A DNA stretch of 64,000 nt from an uncultured Collinsella sp. (GCA_902491565.1 CABUIE010000002.1:109807-173806); one strand, 5' to 3'. Positions 32,515-41,239 are shown, counted from the first letter of the stretch. Notes: generated by a model not told the origin, from the sequence alone. A program made the numbers and translations.

Positions 32515-33282
32515 ATGGGAGCCATCTTGTTTACTTACTATCATGTCGATAAATGGGGAAATCTCGTCGCCGTCGATCTGCTTCCCTACATCGTTGCGGC
32601 CGTTGTCTCGATTGTTCTCATCTGCTGCGTCGTCTCTCTGGTGCGAAGAGTCCTGGCGAATCCCTTTCACTACCCATACTTCGTCGAGCGGTTCGATGTC
32701 TCCGGCAGGCGCAACGTGAAGATCGACGACCTGATAGATCGCTTTATGCTCGAGCCCGCCAACTGGGAAAAGATAGTCGCGGAGCGCTCCTGCATCCAGG
32801 AGTGGAAGGCACAGCAGGAGGAATACCTGAAGACCTGCAGCCTGCGGAAGCGCCGGGAGCGGCAATACGCCGAGACACTCGACGACGCGCACGCGTTCCA
32901 GTTTGTCACGTGCCGTGAGCAGACACGCTACAGGCAGAGGAACTACGTGAAGACGTCCTACAAGGTGTCCGTGGACGATAGCGTGATGGCCGTGAGCTGG
33001 GACTGGGTTGTGAACAGGCGAAACCGCCTCGCCGCCATTAACGACGAAGCGACGCTCAGGGATTACCATGCTCGCAACCAGCGGAAGCTGATGACTAAAC
33101 AGCTGCGCGAGCAGATAGCGCGAAGGGACAACTACACCTGCCAGATGTGCGGGAAGTACATGCCCGATGGTGTTGGATTGCACATCGACCATATCGTGCC
33201 GGTCGCTAGGGGCGGTAAGACCGTGCCGTCTAATCTGCAGGTGCTCTGCTCGAAGTGCAACGGGCGGAAGGGCGCGAGGTAG
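32515..33282 (+). CDS. Membrane-tethered HNH endonuclease
   Basis: 255 residues. An N-terminal transmembrane helix (about 22-44, LLPYIVAAVVSIVLICCVVSLV) is followed by a charged helical region and a C-terminal HNH domain: CQMCGKY (about 208-214), LHIDHIVPVARGGKTVPSNLQVLC and CSKCNGRKG. The two CxxC pairs bind structural zinc and DH is the catalytic pair. Possibly defensive, cutting incoming DNA at the membrane. ATG 32515 is used here; TTG 32527 with GGGAG upstream is an alternative start that shortens the protein by 4 residues. Confidence 0.8.
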   Translation: MGAILFTYYHVDKWGNLVAVDLLPYIVAAVVSIVLICCVVSLVRRVLANPFHYPYFVERFDVSGRRNVKIDDLIDRFMLEPANWEKIVAERSCIQEWKAQQEEYLKTCSLRKRRERQYAETLDDAHAFQFVTCREQTRYRQRNYVKTSYKVSVDDSVMAVSWDWVVNRRNRLAAINDEATLRDYHARNQRKLMTKQLREQIARRDNYTCQMCGKYMPDGVGLHIDHIVPVARGGKTVPSNLQVLCSKCNGRKGAR

Positions 33283-33293
33283 CCGCTTGCTCG

Positions 33294-33509
33294 CTATTCT
33301 TCGAAGAAGTCCGTGTCCACGGCCTTGATTTCGTAAACCTGCCTTGTGCTCACGCCGACACCGTAGTCGATCATGAGGCCGGCGAGCGCGGAGCCGTCGA
33401 CGAGCACGACCGTCTGGCCGAGTAGACCTTCTGCATAGCGTCGTGCCTCCTTCGAGAACCGGGCAGTTGTGATAACCATCCGTCCCGCGGCGACACGCTA
33501 TCGGGCGAT
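33294..33509 (-). pseudogene. C-terminal remnant of an Mrr-type restriction enzyme
   Basis: The frame RVAAGRMVITTARFSKEARRYAEGLLGQTVVLVDGSALAGLMIDYGVGVSTRQVYEIKAVDTDFFEE matches the C-terminal end of Mrr-family type IV restriction endonucleases (VDG-LA-LMIDYGVGV...YEIK-ID-DFF). A stop codon lies about ten codons before the first ATG, and the N-terminal DNA-binding and catalytic parts are missing. It is therefore a relic next to the type ISP gene. Confidence 0.7.
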
Positions 33510-33567
33510 GTTCATCAACCCCAATATGCAACGTCGCTATCCGCGAATCATGAATCCCCTTCAGCTG

Positions 33568-36500
33568 TTACTTCACCTTCCATGCGGCGGGCCAGTCGGC
33601 AGGCTGGGCCTTCTCGTTCAGGGCTGGCAACTCGTTAACGATAGCGATGGTCTCCATCGACACGGTCACGACGCGCTCGACCAGGTCGACGATATAGCGC
33701 GGGTCGTCGCTGTAGTCGTTGGGGTCGTTGACGATGCCCGACGCCTTGTCCTTGCGGACCTGATAGCGATCCATGAGCCAGCCGATGGCCGAGCGCCCAT
33801 TAACGACGTACTCGTATGCCCCAAGCGGGATACCGCGCAGCGTCATGTTCTCGGCGACCTTGAGGACGGTCATGTCCTGGCCCTTGGGATGCCCCTCGTC
33901 CTTCTTGCACTTGCCGAATGCCATCTTGACCGTACGGCCAGGGTTCACCGAGTCACCGTCCTCGACAATCGATGCCCATGGGTCAATTTCCTCGTAATCG
34001 AGATGAAGATGGGCGAGTTTTCGTCCCGCCTCCGAAAACCTGGCAAAGTCCGCAGCGAGCGGGATGCGCGGCAGCTCTTTCTTGAGATTCGACTCGAAGC
34101 GTTTGCGATACTCAGGAGAGTGCAGGATGCCGTAGACGTAATAAAAGATATCGGTCTTGGTGAGCTCGATGCCTCCGTCCTTCTTGTAGCGGTTCGGAAA
34201 CGCGTGCGGATAAGCATCACGGAAAACCTTAAGGGTTTCATCAGTGATGGCATCGTGGCGCGTATAGGACCGTTCGACACAAGGCGCCTCATTACCATAA
34301 AGAGACGTCTGGTCACCAGAAGCAGCACGGCCATTTCCGCTGAAGAGATTCATCCCGACTTGCTTTTCTTCATACCAGAACAGAGGGAAACACTGATTTC
34401 CGCCATGAGCGGTCAGACTGGGAATCGAATCATAAATCAATGCGTAAAACGGCACCGCTTCATTTCCTTGAACCGTAATGACCAAATTATCCAAGCAACG
34501 GAAGGAGTCCTGCTGGTAGGTCATTTCGGCCCCGCCTTTTCCCGTTATCTTTGAGAGGATATCGGGCTGCTGGTAGGTCCTTTCGGCCTTTTCCCTCCCG
34601 CTTACCGCGAGAGGGAAAAGGCGGGGCTGCTGGTAGGTCATTTCGTTCATCACACGATCGTAGTAAACCCATTGCTTACAGAACGGCCTATACGACCCCA
34701 TTACGACCTCGTCACAGTTATAGACCAGCCGCTCTCCCTTCCTAGCAGCATCCTCCATACGCCGCGTCCAGCTGAAGCGGGTCGGATCATATTCAATTGC
34801 GCGCCCTTCGCCCTTCGCGGTTTGAATCTCAGCGTCCATGTTCGATAGCAGGCGCTCCATTTGTTCCTGCACTTTCGAACGAGAAAATCCCCACGCCCAA
34901 GGGTCGCGCTGCGTTTTAAGGCCCGCAGACCAGATGGTAAATAGACCGTAGGGGGGCTTCCTCTTCGTAACTCCCAGCGGTGCGAATTCATAAAACGAAT
35001 CGTCTCGCTGATTCAGCCAGTCACCGTATCTGTCAGGCCTGATAATCGACCATTCCATGTCGCCATTGACCGCAAAATCGCGAATCAGATTCAACTTGTC
35101 CTCGCGGCTTAGATAGTCGCCAATATCGTGGTAGTGGATAACGCCACGCTCTTTAGAATCTGGATTCTTGACCAGCATGGTTATAGCGACACCGATTTTC
35201 GCGCCAGCATCAAACACCTTGCCACCCTCGCGCTTCCAATCTGAAGTGTTCTGGTTCCCCTTAAGGTTGAAGACATAGATGCTATTAAACTCCTCGACGA
35301 GCGAGCGACGAAACCCGTTGGACGAGGACCCGTCGACCCAGCCCCCGTTGCTAACGAAACAGACGATGCCCTTATCCTTGATTCGGTCACTCGCCCACCT
35401 GAACGCTCGGATGTAAGAATCGTACAGGGAATTTTTATTGGTCGCAGTTGTCTTCGCAACGTACGTCTGCGCGATGCGACTGTCGAGCGTCGGATACTTC
35501 TCGTTCTGGTTATTGTCGTTGGCGCTCGTCTGGCCCACCGAGTATGGGGGGTTGCCCACAATCACCCGGATCGGGAGCGCGTTCTGGATGCGCACGCGGT
35601 CCGTGTTGTCGTAGAACACCTCATCGTCGAGCGTGTTCGACTCCTCGGTCATCTGGAACGTGTCGGTGAGCACCGCACCCTCGAATGGCTGATAGCCGCC
35701 GCCCATGCGGGCATGGTAGGCGTACTCGATATTCACCGTCATGATGTAGTACGCGAGCAGCAGGATCTCGTTGGAGTGGATCTCGCGGGTGTACTTGCGC
35801 TTGAGCTTCTCGTCGGGGATGAGGTCGCTCTCGATGAGGTGCGCCATGAACGAGCCCGTGCCCGCGAAGGGGTCCAGGATATGCACGCGGTCGTCGGCGA
35901 GCGACTGGCCGAACTCGCGCTTGAGAACGCGGTCGGTCTCGCGAAGGATGTAGTCGATGATCTCGGTCGGGGTGTAGACGACGCCCATCTTGTCCGAGGT
36001 CGCCTTGAACGCGACCTTGAAGAACTTCTCGTAGAGGTCGCGGATGAGCTGCTGGCGCGCCGCATCCGACTGGATGGCGGCCGCGCGGCGGCGCACGCTC
36101 GCATACACGTCGTCGAGGACCTCGGAATCCGACGCCTCCTCGATCTTATGCTCTTCGAGCACACCAAGGAAACGTTCGATGGCGACGGACACGGGGTTCG
36201 ACTTCGCAAACTCGAAGTCTCCGAATAGGGCGTCGAACACCGGGACGGTGATGATGTGCTGGGCGATCATCTCGACCGCGTCCTGCTCGGTGATGCTGGG
36301 ATTTAGCGAGTCCTGAAGGCCGTGCAGGAACGTCTTGAAGCTGCCGGACACCTCGTCGTTCTCGCGGACGAGTTTGCCGATGCGCTCGATGTGGCGCTGG
36401 GCGATCTTCGCCACGTCCTCGGCCCACTCGTCCCAGTAGATACGCGTGCCGCACTTCTTGACCAGCGTGGTCTTGACGGCCTTCTCCCAGCGCTCGACCG

Positions 36501-38631
36501 GGAAGAACGTAAGCCTCATCTGCACGCCCTGCGTGATCTCCGCCGCCTTCTGGCTCTCCTCCTCCTGCTTGAGCTTGAGGTCGCCGGCGTCCCACCCCTT
36601 CTGGTTGGCAGATCCGGCAACCTTGTTCTTCTCGGCCTCCTGCTGGAGGGCGAGCGCGTTGACCTTGGCCTCGATTCGCTCGTCGTGCGAGCGGAGGGCC
36701 TGGAGGATGCTCCAGACGTTCGCGAACACCTTGCTGTCGTCGAGCGCCTCCTCCGGCGTCATGCCGGCGGGGACGAAAATGGGCAGGATGATATAGCCGA
36801 AGTCCTTGCCCTCGGCGCGCCTCATGACGCGGCCGACGGCCTGGACGACGTCAACGGTCGAGTTCTTGGCATTGAAGAAGATGACGGCGTCGAGGTTGGG
36901 CACGTCGATGCCCTCGGCGAGGCAGCGCGCGTTGGTGAGGATGCGGCACTCGTCCTCGGCGACGTCCCCTCCGAGCCAGGTGATGTTTCTCGTGCGTTGG
37001 TCGGACGGCATGTTGCCGTCGACATGGCGCAGCTCGCACTTGAGCGGGAGCTCCTCGTGCTCGTCTTCGGCAAACTTCTCGACGATTTGCGAGAAGGCCT
37101 CCGTGATGGTCTTCGATGCATTGATGGTCGAGCAGAAGCCGACGGCGCGGTGCAGCGGCTTGCAGTCGGTCACCATGGTCTCGACGTCATCGACGACGAG
37201 CATGCCACCGAGGCCGGTCGCGTCGTCGGGCGCGCCCTCGCCGTGATCGACGAGGCCCTTCCAGCAGCCGATAATCTTGCCGATGTCCGAGGGCTCCAGG
37301 CTCATTGCGTTGACGCCCTGGTCGCTCTCCAGGGAGGGCAGGCGGTCCCCGATGGCATCCTCCTGGACGGTGAGGACGACGACCTTGTAGTCGGTGAGCA
37401 GCTTCTGCTCCACGGCCTCGCCGAACTTGATCTGGTAGGCGGTGGGGCCGTAGATGGACTCGTCGTCCATGGAGGCGATGGTGTAGTCCTCCTCGGCGCC
37501 TTTGCGTTTGGCGGTCTCGCCGTAGATGCGCGGGGTCGCCGTCATGTACAGGCGCTTCTTGGCGGCAACGTTCTCGTTGAAGTGGATCTTCATGAAGGCC
37601 GAAGCCTCAGTCTTGGAGACGCCGGGGAGGGCGTTGCCGGTCGTGCGGTGGGCCTCGTCGCACACGACGATATCAAACTCGGGCATGCCGAGCGCCTGCG
37701 CGTCATGGATGACGCCGATAGATTGATAGGTCGAGAAAATGACGACCAGCCCGTCGGGGTTCGAGCGTCTGCAACGCTTGTACGAGCGGTACAGGCTCTC
37801 GGGATTCGTCGTTGCGGGATACTCGAATGAATCGAGCGTCATCGGGATGACGTCGTCCTTGCGCGACGCCTTCGAGTCCGAGCAGACGACGAGCGAAGAC
37901 ATGGGCACGCGGCTCTGGCCCATCCACTCGCGCATGGACTGTCCGACGAGGGAGATCGACGGCGCGCAGAAGAGGATTGTGCCGGCGGCGGGGCCGATCC
38001 AGTCCTCGACGAGGCGAAGGGACATGAGGGTCTTTCCCGTGCCGCACGCCATGATCGCCTTGCAGCGGTCGAACTCCGCCCACTTCTCCTCGATTGCCGC
38101 GACCGCGCGCTCCTGATGAGGGCGGAGGTCGTAGGTCACGCGCTCGCCAGCGGGGACGCCCTCGATAAACGGAGTCCAGTCGATATTGGAGGCCGCCATC
38201 TTGGCGGTATCGATGTACATGGACCCGCTGGCGTCGATTTGCTTCTGGAGGTTCTTTCCCGGACCCTTCGCCGTCGTCATGACCATCAGGGAGTCGACGC
38301 CGTCGATAAATGCCGCATGGGCGAAGAACGAATCGCAGATGCCCTTGGGAAGGTCCTTCTCGCCGTCATAGCACTTGCATTGGATCGCCCACCATTCCCC
38401 CGCCTCGGCGGTCTGGGCCATGAGGTCGATTCCGTTGTCTTGGGTGTCGTGGACGGGGCAATCGTCCCATTCGAGTGCCTGGGCTATCGTACCGACACGG
38501 GAGAAGAACAGCGCGTAGAAGGGGTCGTTCTTGAGATAGTAGACGCAGGCCGCCTCATACTTGTCGCCCTTCTCCTTGGTCGTTGCCGACCCGTTGACGA
38601 TAGGGTCAAGGGCATCGTAGACGGTCTTCAT
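33568..38631 (-). CDS. Single-polypeptide (type ISP-like) restriction-modification enzyme
   Basis: 1687 residues. An N-terminal Mrr-like PD-(D/E)xK nuclease (NGIDLMAQ near 69, AIQCKCY near 86) is followed by an SF2 helicase/translocase (ACGTGKT near 194, CDEAHRT near 325, QAVGRVMRR), a helical coupler, an adenine methyltransferase (DPFAGTGSF near 920, NPPY near 1027) and a C-terminal target-recognition region. This is the LlaGI/LlaBIII architecture, which methylates and cuts with one protein. AAGGAG precedes ATG 38631. The recognition region contains a tandem TYQQ repeat of 57- and 60-base units. Confidence 0.93.
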   Translation of the reverse strand: MKTVYDALDPIVNGSATTKEKGDKYEAACVYYLKNDPFYALFFSRVGTIAQALEWDDCPVHDTQDNGIDLMAQTAEAGEWWAIQCKCYDGEKDLPKGICDSFFAHAAFIDGVDSLMVMTTAKGPGKNLQKQIDASGSMYIDTAKMAASNIDWTPFIEGVPAGERVTYDLRPHQERAVAAIEEKWAEFDRCKAIMACGTGKTLMSLRLVEDWIGPAAGTILFCAPSISLVGQSMREWMGQSRVPMSSLVVCSDSKASRKDDVIPMTLDSFEYPATTNPESLYRSYKRCRRSNPDGLVVIFSTYQSIGVIHDAQALGMPEFDIVVCDEAHRTTGNALPGVSKTEASAFMKIHFNENVAAKKRLYMTATPRIYGETAKRKGAEEDYTIASMDDESIYGPTAYQIKFGEAVEQKLLTDYKVVVLTVQEDAIGDRLPSLESDQGVNAMSLEPSDIGKIIGCWKGLVDHGEGAPDDATGLGGMLVVDDVETMVTDCKPLHRAVGFCSTINASKTITEAFSQIVEKFAEDEHEELPLKCELRHVDGNMPSDQRTRNITWLGGDVAEDECRILTNARCLAEGIDVPNLDAVIFFNAKNSTVDVVQAVGRVMRRAEGKDFGYIILPIFVPAGMTPEEALDDSKVFANVWSILQALRSHDERIEAKVNALALQQEAEKNKVAGSANQKGWDAGDLKLKQEEESQKAAEITQGVQMRLTFFPVERWEKAVKTTLVKKCGTRIYWDEWAEDVAKIAQRHIERIGKLVRENDEVSGSFKTFLHGLQDSLNPSITEQDAVEMIAQHIITVPVFDALFGDFEFAKSNPVSVAIERFLGVLEEHKIEEASDSEVLDDVYASVRRRAAAIQSDAARQQLIRDLYEKFFKVAFKATSDKMGVVYTPTEIIDYILRETDRVLKREFGQSLADDRVHILDPFAGTGSFMAHLIESDLIPDEKLKRKYTREIHSNEILLLAYYIMTVNIEYAYHARMGGGYQPFEGAVLTDTFQMTEESNTLDDEVFYDNTDRVRIQNALPIRVIVGNPPYSVGQTSANDNNQNEKYPTLDSRIAQTYVAKTTATNKNSLYDSYIRAFRWASDRIKDKGIVCFVSNGGWVDGSSSNGFRRSLVEEFNSIYVFNLKGNQNTSDWKREGGKVFDAGAKIGVAITMLVKNPDSKERGVIHYHDIGDYLSREDKLNLIRDFAVNGDMEWSIIRPDRYGDWLNQRDDSFYEFAPLGVTKRKPPYGLFTIWSAGLKTQRDPWAWGFSRSKVQEQMERLLSNMDAEIQTAKGEGRAIEYDPTRFSWTRRMEDAARKGERLVYNCDEVVMGSYRPFCKQWVYYDRVMNEMTYQQPRLFPLAVSGREKAERTYQQPDILSKITGKGGAEMTYQQDSFRCLDNLVITVQGNEAVPFYALIYDSIPSLTAHGGNQCFPLFWYEEKQVGMNLFSGNGRAASGDQTSLYGNEAPCVERSYTRHDAITDETLKVFRDAYPHAFPNRYKKDGGIELTKTDIFYYVYGILHSPEYRKRFESNLKKELPRIPLAADFARFSEAGRKLAHLHLDYEEIDPWASIVEDGDSVNPGRTVKMAFGKCKKDEGHPKGQDMTVLKVAENMTLRGIPLGAYEYVVNGRSAIGWLMDRYQVRKDKASGIVNDPNDYSDDPRYIVDLVERVVTVSMETIAIVNELPALNEKAQPADWPAAWKVK
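34510..34645. repeat. In-frame direct and inverted repeats inside the type ISP gene
   Basis: CTGCTGGTAGGTC-TTTCG occurs at 34510, 34567 and 34627 (spacing 57 and 60 bases, both multiples of 3), encoding three copies of E-(M/R)-TYQQ. Between them lie palindromic blocks GCCCCGCCTTTTCCC (34529-34543) and its exact complement (34613-34627), plus GGCCTTTTCCCTC (34585-34597) against 34611-34622. The unit adds about 38 residues near 1330-1372. Confidence 0.85.
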
Positions 38632-38748
38632 ATAGCGACTCCTTCGTTACAGCTCAGATGTCATCATTTTAGATAAAGTCATTTATCGGTTAATGCTCAT
38701 TTGAAGGCGAATCGGCGAAGAGAAATACAGTATTAGCAACCTCTTATC

Positions 38749-38772
38749 AAAAAGCCCAGCATAGCCGGGCTC
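38749..38772 (-). terminator. Terminator between the orphan gene and the type ISP gene
   Basis: On the minus strand GAGCCCGGC/GCTGGGCTTTTT-type stem (AGCCC/GGGCT) followed by five T's, 29 bases beyond the 38801 stop. Confidence 0.75.
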
Positions 38773-38800
38773 AACTATATTCGAATGTCGATGATGATCA

Positions 38801-39589
38801 TTACGCAGTCGTGCAAACCGTTTTCTTTAAACAGTCAAACAGCTTGTCGACTTCTTCCGCTTTAGCGCCGAGACGCAGATAGTAGCTACGCAGCTCCTTT
38901 CCTGAATAAATCGACGACAGAATGGTCGCAAGTTTATTTAGACGACGCTCGTCGAGAAGCTCGTACAGCATGCTGACTTCTGTCTTGTCCCTCGAATAAC
39001 CCAGATACGACACTAGCAGGTTCTGAACCGAGCGATACTTATCCAAAGTCCTGTCTTTGTTGTTCGAGCCGTACAAATCAGCGCTATTCCAGGCTGACAC
39101 CATTTGTTTCGCCGAAGCGAACTCGAACTCAGATCCCGTTGCAATCGCCTTCAACGTCGCTTCAACTGTAGCTTCATCTTGATCCTTGCCGGTAACCCAG
39201 AGCCATTTCCCCTTCACGAACCAATCGTCATCAATTGCTTCTTGGCTCCTCGCTATCTTCTCAAGTCTTTTAGAGCTCTCCTCTTCAATCAGTTTCGGAG
39301 TATTCCTCACCCCCACACCCCGTCCCTCATTCCTCGAGCCCTCTTTCTTGCAGAGCAACAACCACTCTTCAGGGGTGACAGTCGTCTTGATATGGATGAT
39401 GGGGGTGGGGGCATTGGCACCATCCATGGAGTCCATCTTGTACGCTGAGCCAGTATTATCGACAAGCGCAGGACCGTTGGCGGTACGCTCGGCAGCGCCA
39501 CACGCGTCGGCGACGTGCGCGGCGACGCCGCGCGTACCGCCAACGGGTAACGCGGCGTCGAGCAGTGAGGCTACGGTCTTAGCGGTCAT
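38801..39589 (-). CDS. Hypothetical protein upstream of the restriction enzyme
   Basis: 262 residues, not recognised. The N-terminal 40 residues (ALPVGGTRGVAAHVADACGAAERTANGP) come from a GC-rich inverted repeat; the remainder is encoded by much more AT-rich DNA and is charged and helical (PEEWLLLCKKEGSRNEGRG, LIEEESSKRLEKIARSQEAIDDDWFVKGKWLWVTGK, LDKYRSVQNLLVSYLGYSRDKTEVSMLYELLDERRLNKLATILSSIYSGKELRSYYLRLG). ATG 39589 overlaps the end of the HTH gene upstream, so the two are coupled. A transfer or replication accessory role is possible but unproven. Confidence 0.6.
   Translation of the reverse strand: MTAKTVASLLDAALPVGGTRGVAAHVADACGAAERTANGPALVDNTGSAYKMDSMDGANAPTPIIHIKTTVTPEEWLLLCKKEGSRNEGRGVGVRNTPKLIEEESSKRLEKIARSQEAIDDDWFVKGKWLWVTGKDQDEATVEATLKAIATGSEFEFASAKQMVSAWNSADLYGSNNKDRTLDKYRSVQNLLVSYLGYSRDKTEVSMLYELLDERRLNKLATILSSIYSGKELRSYYLRLGAKAEEVDKLFDCLKKTVCTTA
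39474..39546. repeat. GC-rich inverted repeat inside an AT-rich gene
   Basis: CCGTTGGCGGTACGC (39474-39488) and its exact reverse complement (39532-39546) are separated by 43 GC-rich bases that contain smaller hairpins (GGCGACG/GGCGACGCC region). It encodes residues about 15-39 of the 38801-39589 gene in frame. Confidence 0.8.
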
Positions 39590-39827
39590 TGTTATCGCAC
39601 TCCAGACCGGCAAGGTATGTGATCAGGTCAGCTTTGTCGACGCGCCAGGCCCGACCGATCTTGATTCCACCCGCTGCTTTTAGAATCTCAATTGAAGTCG
39701 TCTTACAAACGTTCATGAGCATTGCGATATCACGCGCTGTGACACAAGCATACGGAATCTTGTTCAAAGCTCGACACCATTCCTTACGCCTCACAGTGCT
39801 CATTTGATTCGCGTTTATATCGTTCAT
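39579..39827 (-). CDS. Small HTH protein, excisionase-like
   Basis: 82 residues. ARDIAMLMNVCKTTSIEILKAAGGIKIGRAWRVDKADLITYLAGLECD is an HTH_17/excisionase-type helix-turn-helix. AAAGGAG lies 5 bases before ATG 39827. It begins a minus-strand unit with the hypothetical 38801 gene, and is divergent from 39948. Either a regulator of the divergent region or a second recombination directionality factor. Confidence 0.75.
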   Translation of the reverse strand: MNDINANQMSTVRRKEWCRALNKIPYACVTARDIAMLMNVCKTTSIEILKAAGGIKIGRAWRVDKADLITYLAGLECDNNDR

Positions 39828-39844
39828 CTGAACTCCTTTCGTTC

Positions 39845-39866
39845 GTGTGGTTTACGTAGTTCACAC
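39845..39866. promoter_or_regulatory. Palindromic operator candidate between divergent element genes
   Basis: GTGTG-N3-TACGTA-N3-CACAC centred at 39855/39856, 18 bases upstream of the small HTH gene and 82 bases before the divergent 39948 gene. The outer pentamers and central hexamer are symmetric. Confidence 0.5.
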
Positions 39867-39947
39867 TACTTGACCTGCGACATGGCGCTAACTATTATTT
39901 TTAGCAGAATGGAGTTTAACGGGCTTTGAGCAGCTAGAGGAGCACTT

Positions 39948-41126
39948 ATGAGTACAGGAAAAATTAAAGTTCCCACCACTAACGACGACTTAGTCCCTTG
40001 GACATTGCCAATTGCCCGACTGATTTGCGTCAATTTCGACGGCTCAGAGCGTCCGGCGTTCCTTTGCAAAGCCGGAGCCAAGGCATACGGTCTTCCAGAC
40101 GGCTTTGCAACGGGTGCCCTACTCAATTTAGATACGAGTGACTTAGGTGAAGTCAAACGTTTCATCGAAGCCTACGGTCTCCCCGTTTCACCCTACGCCG
40201 GAGAGTTTGAGCGGGTTGAAAAACGATATATCTCTAACGATGAGTTCTCTGACAATCCGATAGGTGACGGCTTTGAAAAATGGCAAGACGCACTAGACGG
40301 TTCACAAAGAAGTGTCGAAATCAGAGACGCCTTTGATTTATCGTTGTTTAATCACTACAAAGGACGCGACGGTTCAGCTGGTACAGAAGCGGCAAACCTG
40401 ATTCAGGGTATAAGGAAGAATAACGAGCAAGTCATTCTGATGGATGACCTGCTTTCTACCATATCTATCATGCAAGTCGCAGCGCTTCTCTTCGCGTGTA
40501 AATCTGCGTTTGGGCCAAAGGCTTATGACATGACAATTAAGCTGCTGACCAAATTGCCTAATAACAAGAGCGTCATGAAACACTTCGGCCAGCTTTCCGT
40601 CGCTTGTCAGTTGCCCGTAGAAATCAATTCAAAGATTAATGAGCACGATTTACAACCGAATGTCATCGCTGCAAGAATTGTCGCCTCTCGTTACTTGGAA
40701 TCGCTCGAAGCGCCCCTCGCCGCCTTTCTGGATCTCGCTCTGCATCCTTATCTCGAAAATCACCGCATCATCCTTGATCGCACTCTTCTAAAACTGGCAA
40801 AAATAGACCTGGAACCTGAAAAACAATTTGCGGGGAGTCTTACCAGGGCATTTACTGCGCAGCTTCTGGAATATCTTCAGAGCAATCAAGCCTGGCGTTC
40901 TTGTGAACTCTGCAAACGTCCCTACAAGATCCGTCAGCAAACGATGCACGCACTTACAAGCCCAGAGGCCGCGAAGAAGGAGCAGTCAAAACCGAGGAGG
41001 ACGACTAAGAAACAGAAATCATATTGCACAAAGGCGCATGAGGAACATGCGCGTCGCATGGTTCAAGCAGAGAGACAAGCTATACGCCGGATGGATCGGA
41101 AAGCACGGGGTTTCGATTCCGAATAA
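39948..41126 (+). CDS. Hypothetical protein with C-terminal zinc-ribbon-like motif
   Basis: 392 residues, no family recognised. The N-terminal two thirds are mixed (VPWTLPIARLICVNFDGSERPAFLCKAGAKAYGLP...DDLLSTISIMQVAALLFACKSAFGPKAYDMTIKLL). The C-terminus has SCELCKRPYKIRQQ (Cys pair near 318-321) and SYCTKAHEEHARRMVQAERQAIRR near 358, a layout resembling CGNR-type zinc fingers. A nucleic-acid-binding protein is likely. GAGGAG precedes ATG 39948. It is AT-rich relative to the mob operon and lies at the attR end. Confidence 0.55.
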   Translation: MSTGKIKVPTTNDDLVPWTLPIARLICVNFDGSERPAFLCKAGAKAYGLPDGFATGALLNLDTSDLGEVKRFIEAYGLPVSPYAGEFERVEKRYISNDEFSDNPIGDGFEKWQDALDGSQRSVEIRDAFDLSLFNHYKGRDGSAGTEAANLIQGIRKNNEQVILMDDLLSTISIMQVAALLFACKSAFGPKAYDMTIKLLTKLPNNKSVMKHFGQLSVACQLPVEINSKINEHDLQPNVIAARIVASRYLESLEAPLAAFLDLALHPYLENHRIILDRTLLKLAKIDLEPEKQFAGSLTRAFTAQLLEYLQSNQAWRSCELCKRPYKIRQQTMHALTSPEAAKKEQSKPRRTTKKQKSYCTKAHEEHARRMVQAERQAIRRMDRKARGFDSE

Positions 41127-41199
41127 CATCGACAAGACGTTCTAAACGTGACGAGATTGTGAATACGCATTTCAATTTTGAAGAGTTAAAACCCGTTTT

Positions 41200-41232
41200 A
41201 TTGCACACGCCGTTGCACAGCCTGTTGCACAC
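41200..41232. promoter_or_regulatory. Right arm-type integrase repeats
   Basis: TTGCACA(C) occurs at 41201, 41213 and 41225, all direct, spaced 12 bases. It mirrors the triplet at 23718-23749 near the other end of the element. Confidence 0.7.
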
Positions 41233-41239
41233 AGCATCC

